Source: Tritrichomonas foetus
Taxonomy: Eukaryota; Parabasalia; Tritrichomonadida; Tritrichomonadidae
Length of the DNA: 46,195 nucleotides
Assembly (NCBI GenBank): GCA_001839685.1
Contig: MLAK01000924.1
Span: 1-46,195 of the forward strand
Reading direction: 5' to 3'
Below, piece by piece: positions 9,068-18,066 of the stretch; position 1 is the stretch's first letter, and each line of letters opens with the position of its first letter. The notes under the pieces are model-generated. The model had not been told where the DNA came from, made no database searches, and saw only the letters and a list, made by a program, of their open reading frames with translations. The position numbers and the translations under genes were made by a program.

Positions 9068-10762
9068 TTACTCCGCCTTTGGAGTCTTGTTCAACTTAGA
9101 AAAAGCTTTAGCAATGTCATCCAAGAAAATAAGAACATTTTCTTCTGTTTGTGTGGGCATTTTCACTATAATATTAGATAGAGAATTCATATCTAAGTCA
9201 GCACCAGAAATTTTGGCATAAATAAATAACATTTTTTCAATTCCAGAAATTTCATTATTTAAACCCCATACAAAACATTTCTTTAGTAATTCTTGATCAT
9301 CAATTCTTAATGCCAGCAAAATAATATTAAACATTTCAGTTTTAGAATCAAATTCCCTATTAATGAAATCATTTCGTTTAGATAACATGCTTTTGGTATC
9401 TTTTATGGCATCATTTAAATAAGGGGCAATTGGTAAAGTCTTTAAATATTCATAATCAGGATTATTAATTTCAACACCAGGATCAAAAAGATATAATTCT
9501 TCTTTGTTTTTGGTCTCAGTGATTTCAAAATTATTCGAAGGCCAATTCATATAATTTCTTTGAGAAATTCCGTATTTTTTATTATTACAAAATTCATCCC
9601 ATATTTTTTGGAAATCTGGAAATTGAATAATTTTATAAACAGTTTTTATATAATCTGAATTAACACCAATAAGAGGGGAATTGATAACACGTGCTTCGCA
9701 CATTGGATTATTAAATTTTTGCTCATGATTAACTTTATTCACAGTTGGTGCACGCACATCAAAAGTTGTCGAAGGCCAATTTTTAGCATAACAAGCTGTA
9801 TTTAAGTAAACCAATGCTTTATTAACATTATTTTCACGGATGGCTAAATTAGCTATAAATAATGCGCATTGTGGACTTGACCAAATACTGTTGATAAATA
9901 AAGGTTGGAACTTCTTACATTCAGTAATTCGATTATTCACGAACAAATATTTAGCCAATGGAATAATTGTATCCAAATCATCACAAAACAAGTCTGTGTG
10001 ATTTTCAAGAAGCGGATAAAAAACTGAAGAAAATTCACACTTCGGAGAAATAAAACGAGCCAAATGATAAAAAAGTGTTGGCAATTTTTGTTGATAGTGG
10101 AAAATAAAAGCAGTGATTTCCTGAGTTGTCAAAGAAATCAAAAGTCCAGAAGCAAAAGACGATACAAATTCATCAGTAAGAGAATGGTTTTCAACACAAT
10201 AACAGAAATCATCATATGAAAGATTCTGATTAATTTTAAAAACACGAAGTGCAAAACTTCGAACGATTCTTGAGCCAAAAAGAGAATATAATAATGGCTG
10301 TGATGCTCGATAGTATCTTAGTATTGTACATATTTTAATTTGGCGCCACGTTTCATCTGTTAATTGTATTTCTTCTTTATTTTGAATGCGCACTGAACAT
10401 TCCTTTTTGCCTGGAAGTGCTGTAATACAAATGTCATTTTTAGTGAACGAATTGTATGTAAAAATTCGGCCTTTTGTAATTTTATATGTTTTGGTGAATG
10501 GCAAATAGCTGCCTTTTTCTTGCCGGTTGATAAGATCTTCGAAATATTTTGAAAATAAATTTGGATCGTCGTAAGAAAACCCGCAAACTTGGTGATAAGA
10601 AAAAACGATTATTGGCATCTGCAGAAAAGCTTTTTCTTGCTTATCAATAACAACAAGATCGTCTGGCCCTAGACCTGTCACTGGCGATGAACATGCTAAA
10701 TGGCGCTCTCTTAAAAGAGGTCTCCCTGTAATTTCATGAAGATTTTTAATCGTCGAACTCAT
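9068..10762 (-). CDS. Possible ChAPs (exomer)-like cargo-adaptor protein
   Basis: This intact 564-residue frame has no signal peptide or membrane segment. I recognise no motif with certainty. A stretch near residues 50-130 (YHQVCGFSYDDPNLFSKYF, then a basic segment and IFTYNSFTKNDICI) resembles the N-terminal region of ChAPs proteins (Bch1/Bud7/Chs6). A helical middle with NNVNKALVYLNTACY resembles their TPR-like part, where a repeated AL..LN pattern precedes a Pro-rich segment. ChAPs pair with Chs5 on Golgi membranes and sort cargo in an Arf1-dependent way. If the resemblance is real, this would be a trans-Golgi sorting adaptor. It is shorter than fungal ChAPs (about 700 aa). The alternative is a parabasalid-specific helical repeat protein. 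An upstream CAAAAAGTT motif lies on the coding strand at 10821-10829. Confidence 0.4.
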   Translation of the reverse strand: MSSTIKNLHEITGRPLLRERHLACSSPVTGLGPDDLVVIDKQEKAFLQMPIIVFSYHQVCGFSYDDPNLFSKYFEDLINRQEKGSYLPFTKTYKITKGRIFTYNSFTKNDICITALPGKKECSVRIQNKEEIQLTDETWRQIKICTILRYYRASQPLLYSLFGSRIVRSFALRVFKINQNLSYDDFCYCVENHSLTDEFVSSFASGLLISLTTQEITAFIFHYQQKLPTLFYHLARFISPKCEFSSVFYPLLENHTDLFCDDLDTIIPLAKYLFVNNRITECKKFQPLFINSIWSSPQCALFIANLAIRENNVNKALVYLNTACYAKNWPSTTFDVRAPTVNKVNHEQKFNNPMCEARVINSPLIGVNSDYIKTVYKIIQFPDFQKIWDEFCNNKKYGISQRNYMNWPSNNFEITETKNKEELYLFDPGVEINNPDYEYLKTLPIAPYLNDAIKDTKSMLSKRNDFINREFDSKTEMFNIILLALRIDDQELLKKCFVWGLNNEISGIEKMLFIYAKISGADLDMNSLSNIIVKMPTQTEENVLIFLDDIAKAFSKLNKTPKAE

Positions 10763-11431
10763 TTTTTTTTATAATTGTAAACTTACGTTAAGTAAAAATA
10801 TAGTTAGATTTTCTCGTTGAAACTTTTTGTTTACAGATCAGAAAATAAGAAAACAACTATTTGATTATACTGTGATATTCTGTTTCGAACTCTTCGTATC
10901 TTAGCTCAGTATACATTTTAATATTGACTATATGATATGATTCATGTTTAACTAAAAATAAGGGTAAGAAAAAATTAATATATATTCATAGCTTTATTAT
11001 ATTCATATTTCTTGCGTTTATAATTTGATTCATAGCAACCGAAAAATATAATATTAAAGATAAAAAATTAGCGAAATTTACTATTTTTATATCTAGATAG
11101 ATATTCGACATGATATTTGATAATTTAGAAACTGTTGGAATTTTGGTTTCGAAATCGAAATTCAATGTAATTTCTCCAAAAATAAGGGTAAGAGTCAGAT
11201 TATTTCGTTATGTACATTAGTTTTTTCGTGTCTTTCATAAGAAACAACATAAATGGTCAACAAACTAAGAAGTTTATAGATGATTAGACGACAACATCCG
11301 AGTTTATAATGTACATACCTGACAAGAAACTGAAGTGAAAGATGAATGCCAATGAATTGATTCATCAATAGAAATAAATTCACATTTTTTTTAACCAAAA
11401 AATATTTTTTTCTGTCCATGATGAATTAAAA

Positions 11432-12110
11432 TTAAAAATCTGCTGTGATTTCTGTTTCTAAATTGGTATTTACTTCAACAGTAACTTCTCTCAAAGTTTC
11501 TGTTTCTGTTAATATATATTTCATTGTTTCAACTCTTTTAATTTTATCTAGTTCTCAAAATATGTGATTTATTATCTTTTGATCTGATTGAAGTTGATCT
11601 AAAAAGATTGTTTTGCAAGAATGATAAATTATGGTAAAAGGAATACTCTTAAAACTGCTTTAAATTAGACTTTATATTGTTTCTTCAAGAAAATATTGAT
11701 GTGATTCTCTTAAGATAAAAGCCATAAGTTCATCTAAATGAACATCAGAATTAAAAATTACTTTTATAATTTGCACAATATCATCTTCGGTTATTTTTTA
11801 ATTTGTTTACTAAATCTGAGCATTTAGCATAAACATTAATATTGAATTGGATGAATTTCATGATCGTTCAGCGTTTTCTGACGATATTCCATTGTCTGTA
11901 TGTGGTAAATTTTCGTTGGCTACATTAATCACTCTTCTAATGATCATTTTTAAGTTATAATTCATCATGTTTAGTCATTTCTTCTAATGCGAGTTTACAT
12001 CTCTCGTAAATAATTTATTGAATATTTGATTCATTTGGGATATTTCCTTGATTATACAACGAGAAATACATCGTCGAAAATCGATTGGCTTCATTTTCTA
12101 TGGGATAGAG
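11432..12110 (-). pseudogene. Decayed protein-coding gene, minus strand
   Basis: Read on the minus strand from 12110 to a TAA at 11432-11434, the DNA gives successive protein-like segments interrupted by several stops and frame changes. The pieces include one with ENEANRFSTMYFSLYNQ, one with RCKLALEEMTKHDEL, one with NVANENLPHTDNG, one with VHLDELMAFILRESHQYFL and a Thr/Glu-rich C-terminal tail. Their composition is that of a soluble, charged protein. This pattern over about 680 bases is hard to explain by chance in DNA this AT-rich. I cannot name the family. The reading is by eye and the exact break points are approximate. Confidence 0.55.
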
Positions 12111-12224
12111 TTTTGGATTGATTTATTCAAAAGGAATGAAACTATAATGATTCTAATTCTTGCTTGACACATAAAATGCACAGAATTGAAGGATCAATTC
12201 TGAAAACAGGCGATATCAATTTGA

Positions 12225-13163
12225 TCTTATTTAAATAAACATTTAATCATTTTAAATATAGTCAAATCTTCACGGATTACAAGATATATTTCTTTTCCTG
12301 GAATTGTAAATTATCATATGGAATGTATTGAATATGAAGTAAAAGATTGGGATGTAATTTCATATCCTCCTTTAAACGAATTTGAATATTTAATAAGTAA
12401 TTATATAAGAGCACCTGATAATAAACTGGATTTCATCTGCAATATTGATTATTAGAGATGCTTTCATGCCTAATGAAGCTTTGATTTGTAAAATTGAATG
12501 AGTTGTAACTTTCTCAGTTAAAAAATTGGAAACATGAATCGAAAAAAAAAATCATATTTTAGAATTATCTCTGATTCTTTCTATATATCCACATTTCGTG
12601 GTGAATGATCGAAAATCACTGCATTAGAATATTGTCAGGTAACAGTTGAAAAAAAGAAGTTTTAGGTTTTTGTATAGTAATTCAAATAGCTGATGTTGAA
12701 AAGAATTATTAAAATAAATGATGAAAACAAGGGCAAAAGGCGAATTATTGATTTTATTAATCACCAAAAATCATTTCCATTCATCAGAATCGAAAAACCA
12801 TATATGATAACTTGAATCATAATCGAAAATTCAGTGAGACTGCCATACATTGTCAAAGAAGGCTCATTTCCTCATGAAAAAATCATAAAAAATCTGGTTC
12901 AACACTAGCTTGCGTATTCACAAGTAGTGTGGACAAGAATATTTTCCTCTCATATAGTTTCATCATGATAAAATTAACAAACTTTCCAGTGGAGATAAGA
13001 ATTGAGAGCACTCATAATATTGTTGAAAATCACTGATCTTTGTGGATTTAACAAACCAGGAGAAAAACTTGGAAATTTATTTGGCAATATTAGATTTATA
13101 ACTAATATTTGGGGAAAAGTTGTTGATATATATTTTGGTACATTCTTTATTGTAAAATTTTAA
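12225..13163 (+). pseudogene. Decayed protein-coding gene, plus strand
   Basis: Three open, protein-like stretches on the plus strand lie in line. The first is 12225-12455, with an ATG at 12318 and segments such as YISFPGIVNYHM and WDVISYPPLNEFEYL. The second is 12732-12968, a single frame interrupted by two in-frame stops, containing RIIDFINHQKSFPFIRIE and LPYIVKEGSFPHEKI. The third is 12999-13163, ending in TAA. They differ in frame, so the ancestor has been broken by stops and indels. The family is unidentified. It points away from the neighbouring minus-strand relic, as if two divergent genes decayed together. Confidence 0.5.
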
Positions 13164-13893
13164 AAAACTCATAACGAAGTGATTCTAAATTTTTTTACTG
13201 AGACATTCATGAAAAAACAACAAGGGATTGGAGATAGTTAAACAACTTTTCTTTCAATGACCTTTCTTTATATTCGTTTGTTTTCTTGAAACATGAAAGT
13301 TTAAAATTCTCAAATTGATTTTCAATCATTTATATCATTACATTTATCTAGATTATACATTTTCCCGTCATATATGATAAGTTGTATTTAAAGATACTGA
13401 CAAGCGAGAAATTTTATGGCTTGCTGTGGTCAGTTTTTTCACAGTGGTTTAGACTGCACTGGCCTGGAAATTTGATAGATGCCTCTCAGCTAATTTACAG
13501 TTATAAAACTTTTATCATTAAAAAGTATTTTTTGTATTTCTATTATTTTCGGTTTTACTGTAAAAATATAAATAAGTTGCTACCAATCGCTGGCCTGAGC
13601 GAGCCATATAAATCACTAAAGAAGGAAATTTTATTCTTTTTTCCAATCATAATCCTTTCAATTAAAGCATTAATTACACAAACAAGTGTAGAAAAAAATT
13701 AGTTTTGTCAAGTGGAATTGGCTTTTCATTCGAAAAGTTCCAAACGGTAAAATTCTATGTCAAAATGAGCACTCACTGACATTCGATACTCAATTCCAAT
13801 ATCGTATGATTTACAACCGTATTTTTATAAGGCCAATTTTCACCTGGTAGATAAACTATTCTGAGGAGGGGTGTGAATCGAATTTCAGTAGTA

Positions 13894-13905
13894 TTCAAAA
13901 AGTTG
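13894..13905 (+). promoter_or_regulatory. Candidate promoter motif TTCAAAAAGTTG
   Basis: This 12-mer ends 19 bases before the ATG of the kinase-Sel1 gene. The same core (CAAAAAGTT) recurs in other spacers here. A TCACT initiator-like pentamer lies between it and the ATG. Function is inferred from recurrence and position only. Confidence 0.4.
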
Positions 13906-13924
13906 AATTCCGGCAATCACTTCC

Positions 13925-15850
13925 ATGGAAGAAGTAAAAAAAATCCAACTCGAGAACTTTGAACGAGGAAGAACAATTGGAAGAGGTGGATATGGTGATG
14001 TCTTTTTCGTTCGAAACAAAACAACCGGAGAAATGCTCGCTGCAAAAGTCGCTCGTCAACCATTAGAATCCAAAGCCGACAAAATTGGATTCAAACGCGA
14101 AGTTATTATTCTTTCAAAGTTGAATCATATTTCGTTTGTCAAATTTTATGGATACTCGCCGTACGATTTTAATAATGCACACCATCCAACTATCGTGACG
14201 GAATACATCAAAAATGGATCATTAAGCAGTATCATATTGAAAGAAAGAGCACGGAAAGCCCCAACCGAATGGAACATGACCAAAAAATTAATCAATATAT
14301 ATGGGATTGCATCAGGTATGGCTTACTTGCACCAAAATAATATCATTCATCGCGACCTTAAACCAGACAACATTTTGCTGGATCAAAATTATTACCCAAA
14401 AATCACCGATTTTGGATTTTCAAAAATCTTTGATGTCGAGAATCAAAGCCTCCAATCAATGAACGGAGGCACCTGCCCTTTTATGGCTCCAGAAATCTTC
14501 ACCGAAAATCACTATAATCCAAAAGTTGATGTTTATGCTTTTGCTATCCTTGTGTATGAATTGATAACAGGATGTGTTGCTTTTGCCGAAATAAAAAATT
14601 TCGCTATTATTGCTCAAAAAGTGACAGCTGGACAACGGCCACCTTTTACAAGACCAATTGATCCAATTTACAAAGATTTAATAACAAACTGCTGGGCTCA
14701 AAACCCAATTGATCGGCCAAATTTCGTCGATATTGTTGATATAATTGATAAAAACATAAATAAATTTCTAGTTCCTGGAATCAACAAAAGAGAATTTTTA
14801 GAATATCAATCAAAAATTAGAGAATATTCTGTGAAAATACCGAAAAAACCTAAACTGAAACCATTGTCACCACTTTTAAAGGATCATGACCTCTCCAAAT
14901 TATCTGAAGAAAGCATGAGGATGATCAAAGATGCAGACAAAGGTGACAATGAGGCTTGCTTCATTATTGGAAAGAATTTATTGAATGGAAATGATAATTT
15001 CCCAATTGATTCTGATGCTGCCATCAATTACATAACTAGAGCTTGTGATGAATACAACGTTGATGCTATTAACTATCTTGGACTTCTTCTACTTGAAGGA
15101 AAATATGTGAAACAAGATATTGAAACTGCTTACGAGGCATTTCAAAAAGGTGTGAGACGAAATCATCCAGAATCAATGGTTTATGTAGGATTACTTCTTC
15201 AGGCGCAAGGAAAATATCATGAAGCCGCAAAGATGTTCTTAACATCATCAGATCTGGGAAGCCAAAGAGGTCGATTGAATTATGCATATTGTCTTAGAAA
15301 AGGACTCGGTGTTGAACAGGATTTAGATGAATGTTTGAGATATTATAAAATGTTGTCAGATTCTGGATATCCAAAAGGAATCAATGCTTATGCCAAATGT
15401 CATGAGCTTGGAATTGGTATGAAGAAAAATGAAAGAAAAGCAGCATTGTTGTATAAAGCTGCAATTCAACATGGTTTGCCTGAAGCAATGAGAAATTATG
15501 GAACTATTTATGAAGACGGCCGTGGTGTTGCTCGAAGTTATAAAAAAGCCATGCATTATTATAAAAAAGCCGCTGACCTTGGGGATACAGATGCAATGGT
15601 GTTTCTTGGAATGATGCATGAATTTGGAAAAGGTGTGGATGTTCATTTTTCAAAAGCAGCTAAATTATTCAAGGATGCATTAAAAAAAGGTAACTATAAT
15701 GCAATGGTTGGATATGCAAGACTCTTGGAAAAATCTGGATCATCCAAAAAGCAGAAAGAAATCTTAAATTATTATAAGAAAGCAGCAGATGCAGGATGCG
15801 AGGAAGGGAAAAGAAAGTATGAAGAAATGTTGGAAAAATTAAATTCTTAA
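13925..15850 (+). CDS. TKL-like protein kinase with C-terminal Sel1 repeats
   Basis: This 641-residue protein is a kinase domain (about 12-280) joined to a solenoid of Sel1-like repeats (about 330-640). Kinase landmarks are a glycine loop GRGGYGDV (19-26), Lys41 in AAKVA, HRDLKPDN with Asp144, DFG at 162-164, and GGTCPFMAPE as the activation-segment end. The activation segment and helix pattern resemble the TKL group that is expanded in parabasalids. The Sel1 part has about seven units of the A..Y..AA..G...A form (for example AALLYKAAIQHGLPEAM and AMHYYKKAADLGDTDAM). Sel1 repeats usually bind protein partners, so a scaffolded signalling kinase is inferred. All catalytic residues are present, so it should be active. 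The stop is in a TAAA context. Downstream is an 18-bp tandem repeat. Confidence 0.92.
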   Translation: MEEVKKIQLENFERGRTIGRGGYGDVFFVRNKTTGEMLAAKVARQPLESKADKIGFKREVIILSKLNHISFVKFYGYSPYDFNNAHHPTIVTEYIKNGSLSSIILKERARKAPTEWNMTKKLINIYGIASGMAYLHQNNIIHRDLKPDNILLDQNYYPKITDFGFSKIFDVENQSLQSMNGGTCPFMAPEIFTENHYNPKVDVYAFAILVYELITGCVAFAEIKNFAIIAQKVTAGQRPPFTRPIDPIYKDLITNCWAQNPIDRPNFVDIVDIIDKNINKFLVPGINKREFLEYQSKIREYSVKIPKKPKLKPLSPLLKDHDLSKLSEESMRMIKDADKGDNEACFIIGKNLLNGNDNFPIDSDAAINYITRACDEYNVDAINYLGLLLLEGKYVKQDIETAYEAFQKGVRRNHPESMVYVGLLLQAQGKYHEAAKMFLTSSDLGSQRGRLNYAYCLRKGLGVEQDLDECLRYYKMLSDSGYPKGINAYAKCHELGIGMKKNERKAALLYKAAIQHGLPEAMRNYGTIYEDGRGVARSYKKAMHYYKKAADLGDTDAMVFLGMMHEFGKGVDVHFSKAAKLFKDALKKGNYNAMVGYARLLEKSGSSKKQKEILNYYKKAADAGCEEGKRKYEEMLEKLNS

Positions 15851-15943
15851 ACATATTATTGTAAGTATAATAAAAATCACAAAATTGCGTGAGTTCCATT
15901 TCTTCTATTTTCTATTAATAATACAGATAACACATAAATTTAT

Positions 15944-16097
15944 TGATCATTCTTGAGTTATTAATCATTCTTTGGTTATTAATCATTCTTGATGTTTTAA
16001 TCAATCTTGAGTTATTAATCATTCTTGAGTTATTAATCATTCTTGAGTTATTAATCATTCTTGAGTTATTAATCATTCTTGAGTTATTAATCATTCT
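15944..16097. repeat. 18-bp tandem repeat, eight full copies plus a partial
   Basis: Eight consecutive 18-base units close to TAATCATTCTTGAGTTAT run from 15944 to 16087, with a partial ninth. The inner four (16016-16087) are identical. The first four carry one to a few changes. Because 18 is a multiple of three, a 68-codon Leu/Ile-rich frame runs through the array on the plus strand, but this is a by-product of the repeat and not a gene. The array lies between the convergent 3' ends of the kinase-Sel1 and bZIP genes, in a spacer spanning 15851-16270. Confidence 0.92.
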
Positions 16098-16270
16098 GTC
16101 GTTGATGATAAATAATCAGCAGTTGAAAAAATCACAAATAATAAAATAGAAAAAAGAAAATACTTTTCAGAAAGAAAGGGGAAAAAGAGAGAGAAAAGGA
16201 ATTTGCTAGAACTGACAATGAAAACAATTTTATTTAATAATAATAAAACGCATAATTTTACCAAAAAACA

Positions 16271-16735
16271 TTAAAATCTAATTAGTGGAGGAGGCAAACT
16301 AACTGTAGGATTCTGCGGATTTGATAGAGGCGGCGTTGATTTCGAATTGGAATCAATTGGCGGTAATGGCAGATTTGGTTTGTTTGGCGTCTTATTCATT
16401 ATACGAGACATAAATGATTGAAAATATCGAAGTTCGTTTTCAAGAACTTGTGTTTCTGTTTTTAAAGATAAAACGACATTGCGAAGCTGTAGAGCTTCTT
16501 TTCGGAGTTCATCATTTGCCGATTCTAACGTTGCAAGTGCTTCGTCTTTTTTGTCACGCCATTTTTTGGCGGCAATTCGATTCCGTGCTTTTAAATCTTC
16601 ATGATTTGATTTTTCTTTGTGAATTTGTGGGTTGGGATTAATATAAACAAATCCACCAGGCTGTTGTTGCTGTTGTTGGTAAGCTTGAGTATTTATCGGA
16701 ATAAACGCAGGATTTTGATGGAAATTCATCTGCAT
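16271..16735 (-). CDS. Small bZIP transcription factor
   Basis: This 154-residue protein has an N-terminal Gln/Pro-rich segment (a run of seven Gln, partly interrupted), a basic region at about 46-64 (KARNRIAAKKWRDKK) and a leucine zipper. Leucines fall at heptad positions 70, 77, 84, 91 and 98. A Pro/Ser-rich C-terminal tail follows. bZIP proteins bind DNA as dimers through Asn-x2-Ala-Ala-x2-Ser/Cys-Arg. Here Asn52, the two Ala and Arg60 are kept, but the Ser/Cys position is Trp59. The start is set at ATG 16735; an in-frame TTG 28 codons earlier (16819) is a less likely start. Another ATG two codons downstream could also serve. Dimer partner and targets cannot be inferred. Confidence 0.88.
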   Translation of the reverse strand: MQMNFHQNPAFIPINTQAYQQQQQQPGGFVYINPNPQIHKEKSNHEDLKARNRIAAKKWRDKKDEALATLESANDELRKEALQLRNVVLSLKTETQVLENELRYFQSFMSRIMNKTPNKPNLPLPPIDSNSKSTPPLSNPQNPTVSLPPPLIRF

Positions 16736-17573
16736 TTCGAAAATTTTGAATATATCATTGAAAAAAAGTGCCTTCGGATTTTTTCTTTGATCATAATTTG
16801 AAATTAGGCCATTTAACAATAGAAATTTTTTAGAATTTCAATCATTTTTTGATGGAAAAGTGACAAATAATTTTCTAATCACCTCAGAGGAACTCATTTG
16901 ATGAAAGAGATGCTATACAATCAATGATTCAATCTATAATTCTTTTCGCTCAACCAATGGTCATTGTCGATCATAAAATTTTACTTTCGATGTGATTGTT
17001 CAAAATCATTAAATTTCATTGTTTTTGCTGAGATCTGTCAATCCCATTTGTTCGTTTTAAAAATTCCTAAACTGTGAAAATGACAATAAATCTACACATG
17101 ATATAGATACTAAATGCATTGCTGATTATCATTTTTCTCAGAGAGATGAATGAGTTTGTAACCTGCTAAAAAACTTGAAAAATAATGAAAGAAAAATACC
17201 GTAAAAGTGACAATTCGTTTCATCATCTGGTTAACTAAAACAAATGTTAACATTTTTTATTACATCAAAACTTTTGTCAATCTCGACAGAATCATTGTTT
17301 AATTTCATCTCTTCTTCAACTTCTAGCTGTTCACCTCTATAGTGAAGCATTCAACAATATATTGATTTTTTGAATGAAATTAAGGAAGAACCATTTCATA
17401 AAAAATATTATCACTTATTCTATATGTATATTATAATTATATACATCATGCTTTAAAAAATGATTGAGAGAGGCATGCAAAAATATTTTGTAACAAAGAT
17501 GCTGGTGATGTGGAAATATCAGAGATTTTTTCATTGGAATTAAAAAACGATAGATATTCAAAAAGTTTCTTTC
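16736..17573. promoter_or_regulatory. Divergent intergenic region between bZIP and membrane microprotein
   Basis: About 840 bases separate the start of the bZIP gene from the start of the small membrane protein. A CAAAAAGTT-type motif (TTCAAAAAGTTT, 17557-17568) sits five bases before the latter's ATG. No other gene, RNA or repeat is recognised. Confidence 0.4.
17557..17568 (+). promoter_or_regulatory. Candidate promoter motif TTCAAAAAGTTT
   Basis: A copy of the recurrent CAAAAAGTT motif lies immediately before the ATG at 17574. If it is a real transcription-start element, it supports the small gene that follows and implies an extremely short 5' leader. Confidence 0.35.
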
Positions 17574-17789
17574 ATGCTCTCCTTGTTTTTCGCCTTCGTT
17601 CTCAGTGATATTACCACTCCACCAGCTACATCACATTCAGGTGTCCCATCAACGACTACAGTATTTGTTTCTTGTGCGGCTTGTCTTCTCGTATTAATAA
17701 TATCTGTCTCAATCTTATGTATTAAGAAAAATCCAGATGACGAATCCCTCTATCAAAACATTGGCCTGATTTCACAAAAAAATGTATGA
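17574..17789 (+). CDS. Single-pass membrane microprotein with YxxPhi tail
   Basis: This 71-residue protein begins with a hydrophobic segment (LSLFFAFVLS, likely signal peptide). A 20-residue Ser/Thr/Pro-rich outer segment follows (TTPPATSHSGVPSTTT), then a strong transmembrane helix (about 31-50) with several Cys, a KK stop-transfer, and a short cytosolic tail containing YQNI. YQNI fits the YxxPhi sorting signal read by AP adaptor complexes, and the Thr/Ser-rich segment suits O-glycosylation. No homologue is recognised. It may be a genuine tiny surface protein or the surviving end of a larger gene. The ATG, signal-like start and upstream motif favour the former. The function is unknown. Confidence 0.55.
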   Translation: MLSLFFAFVLSDITTPPATSHSGVPSTTTVFVSCAACLLVLIISVSILCIKKNPDDESLYQNIGLISQKNV

Positions 17790-18066
17790 ATATTATCGCG
17801 AGCATCAAAAATATTAATAAAAATATATTTGTATCGATCTTTTCAACTGCAAATTTCTATTATTGCTTTATTTTTACCTCTAATATGAAAATTTGAAATT
17901 CATTTTCACTATTAATGCCAAAATATTATTTGGATAATATCACCCGTCAAATCAAAATGTTTTGACCTCATATATAGCATAATATCTATAAAAATATATT
18001 AAATATATATTTAAAATCCCGAATAAAAACAAATTTAATATAATGGATAGTGTAAGGAATGAATGT

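Larger units (their letters stand above)
10763..13924. other. 3.1-kb spacer containing two decayed genes
   Basis: No intact gene is supported. Two relics, annotated separately, point away from one another from about 12.1-12.2 kb. A 106-codon frame at 13382-13702 starts with TTG and has a Phe/Tyr/Lys-rich translation, so I do not call it a gene. A 74-codon minus frame (11195-11419) lies just downstream of the minus-strand relic and could be part of the same debris. The last 30 bases before 13925 hold the kinase promoter motif. Confidence 0.5.

Noticed and set aside
13382..13702. 106-codon plus-strand frame before the kinase-Sel1 gene
   Set aside because: It starts with TTG, has no ATG near its beginning, and its Phe/Tyr/Lys-rich translation is typical of random AT-rich DNA. 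No motif is seen.
15943..16149. 68-codon Leu/Ile-rich frame through the 18-bp repeat
   Set aside because: It exists only because the repeat unit is a multiple of three without stops; composition and position show no gene character.
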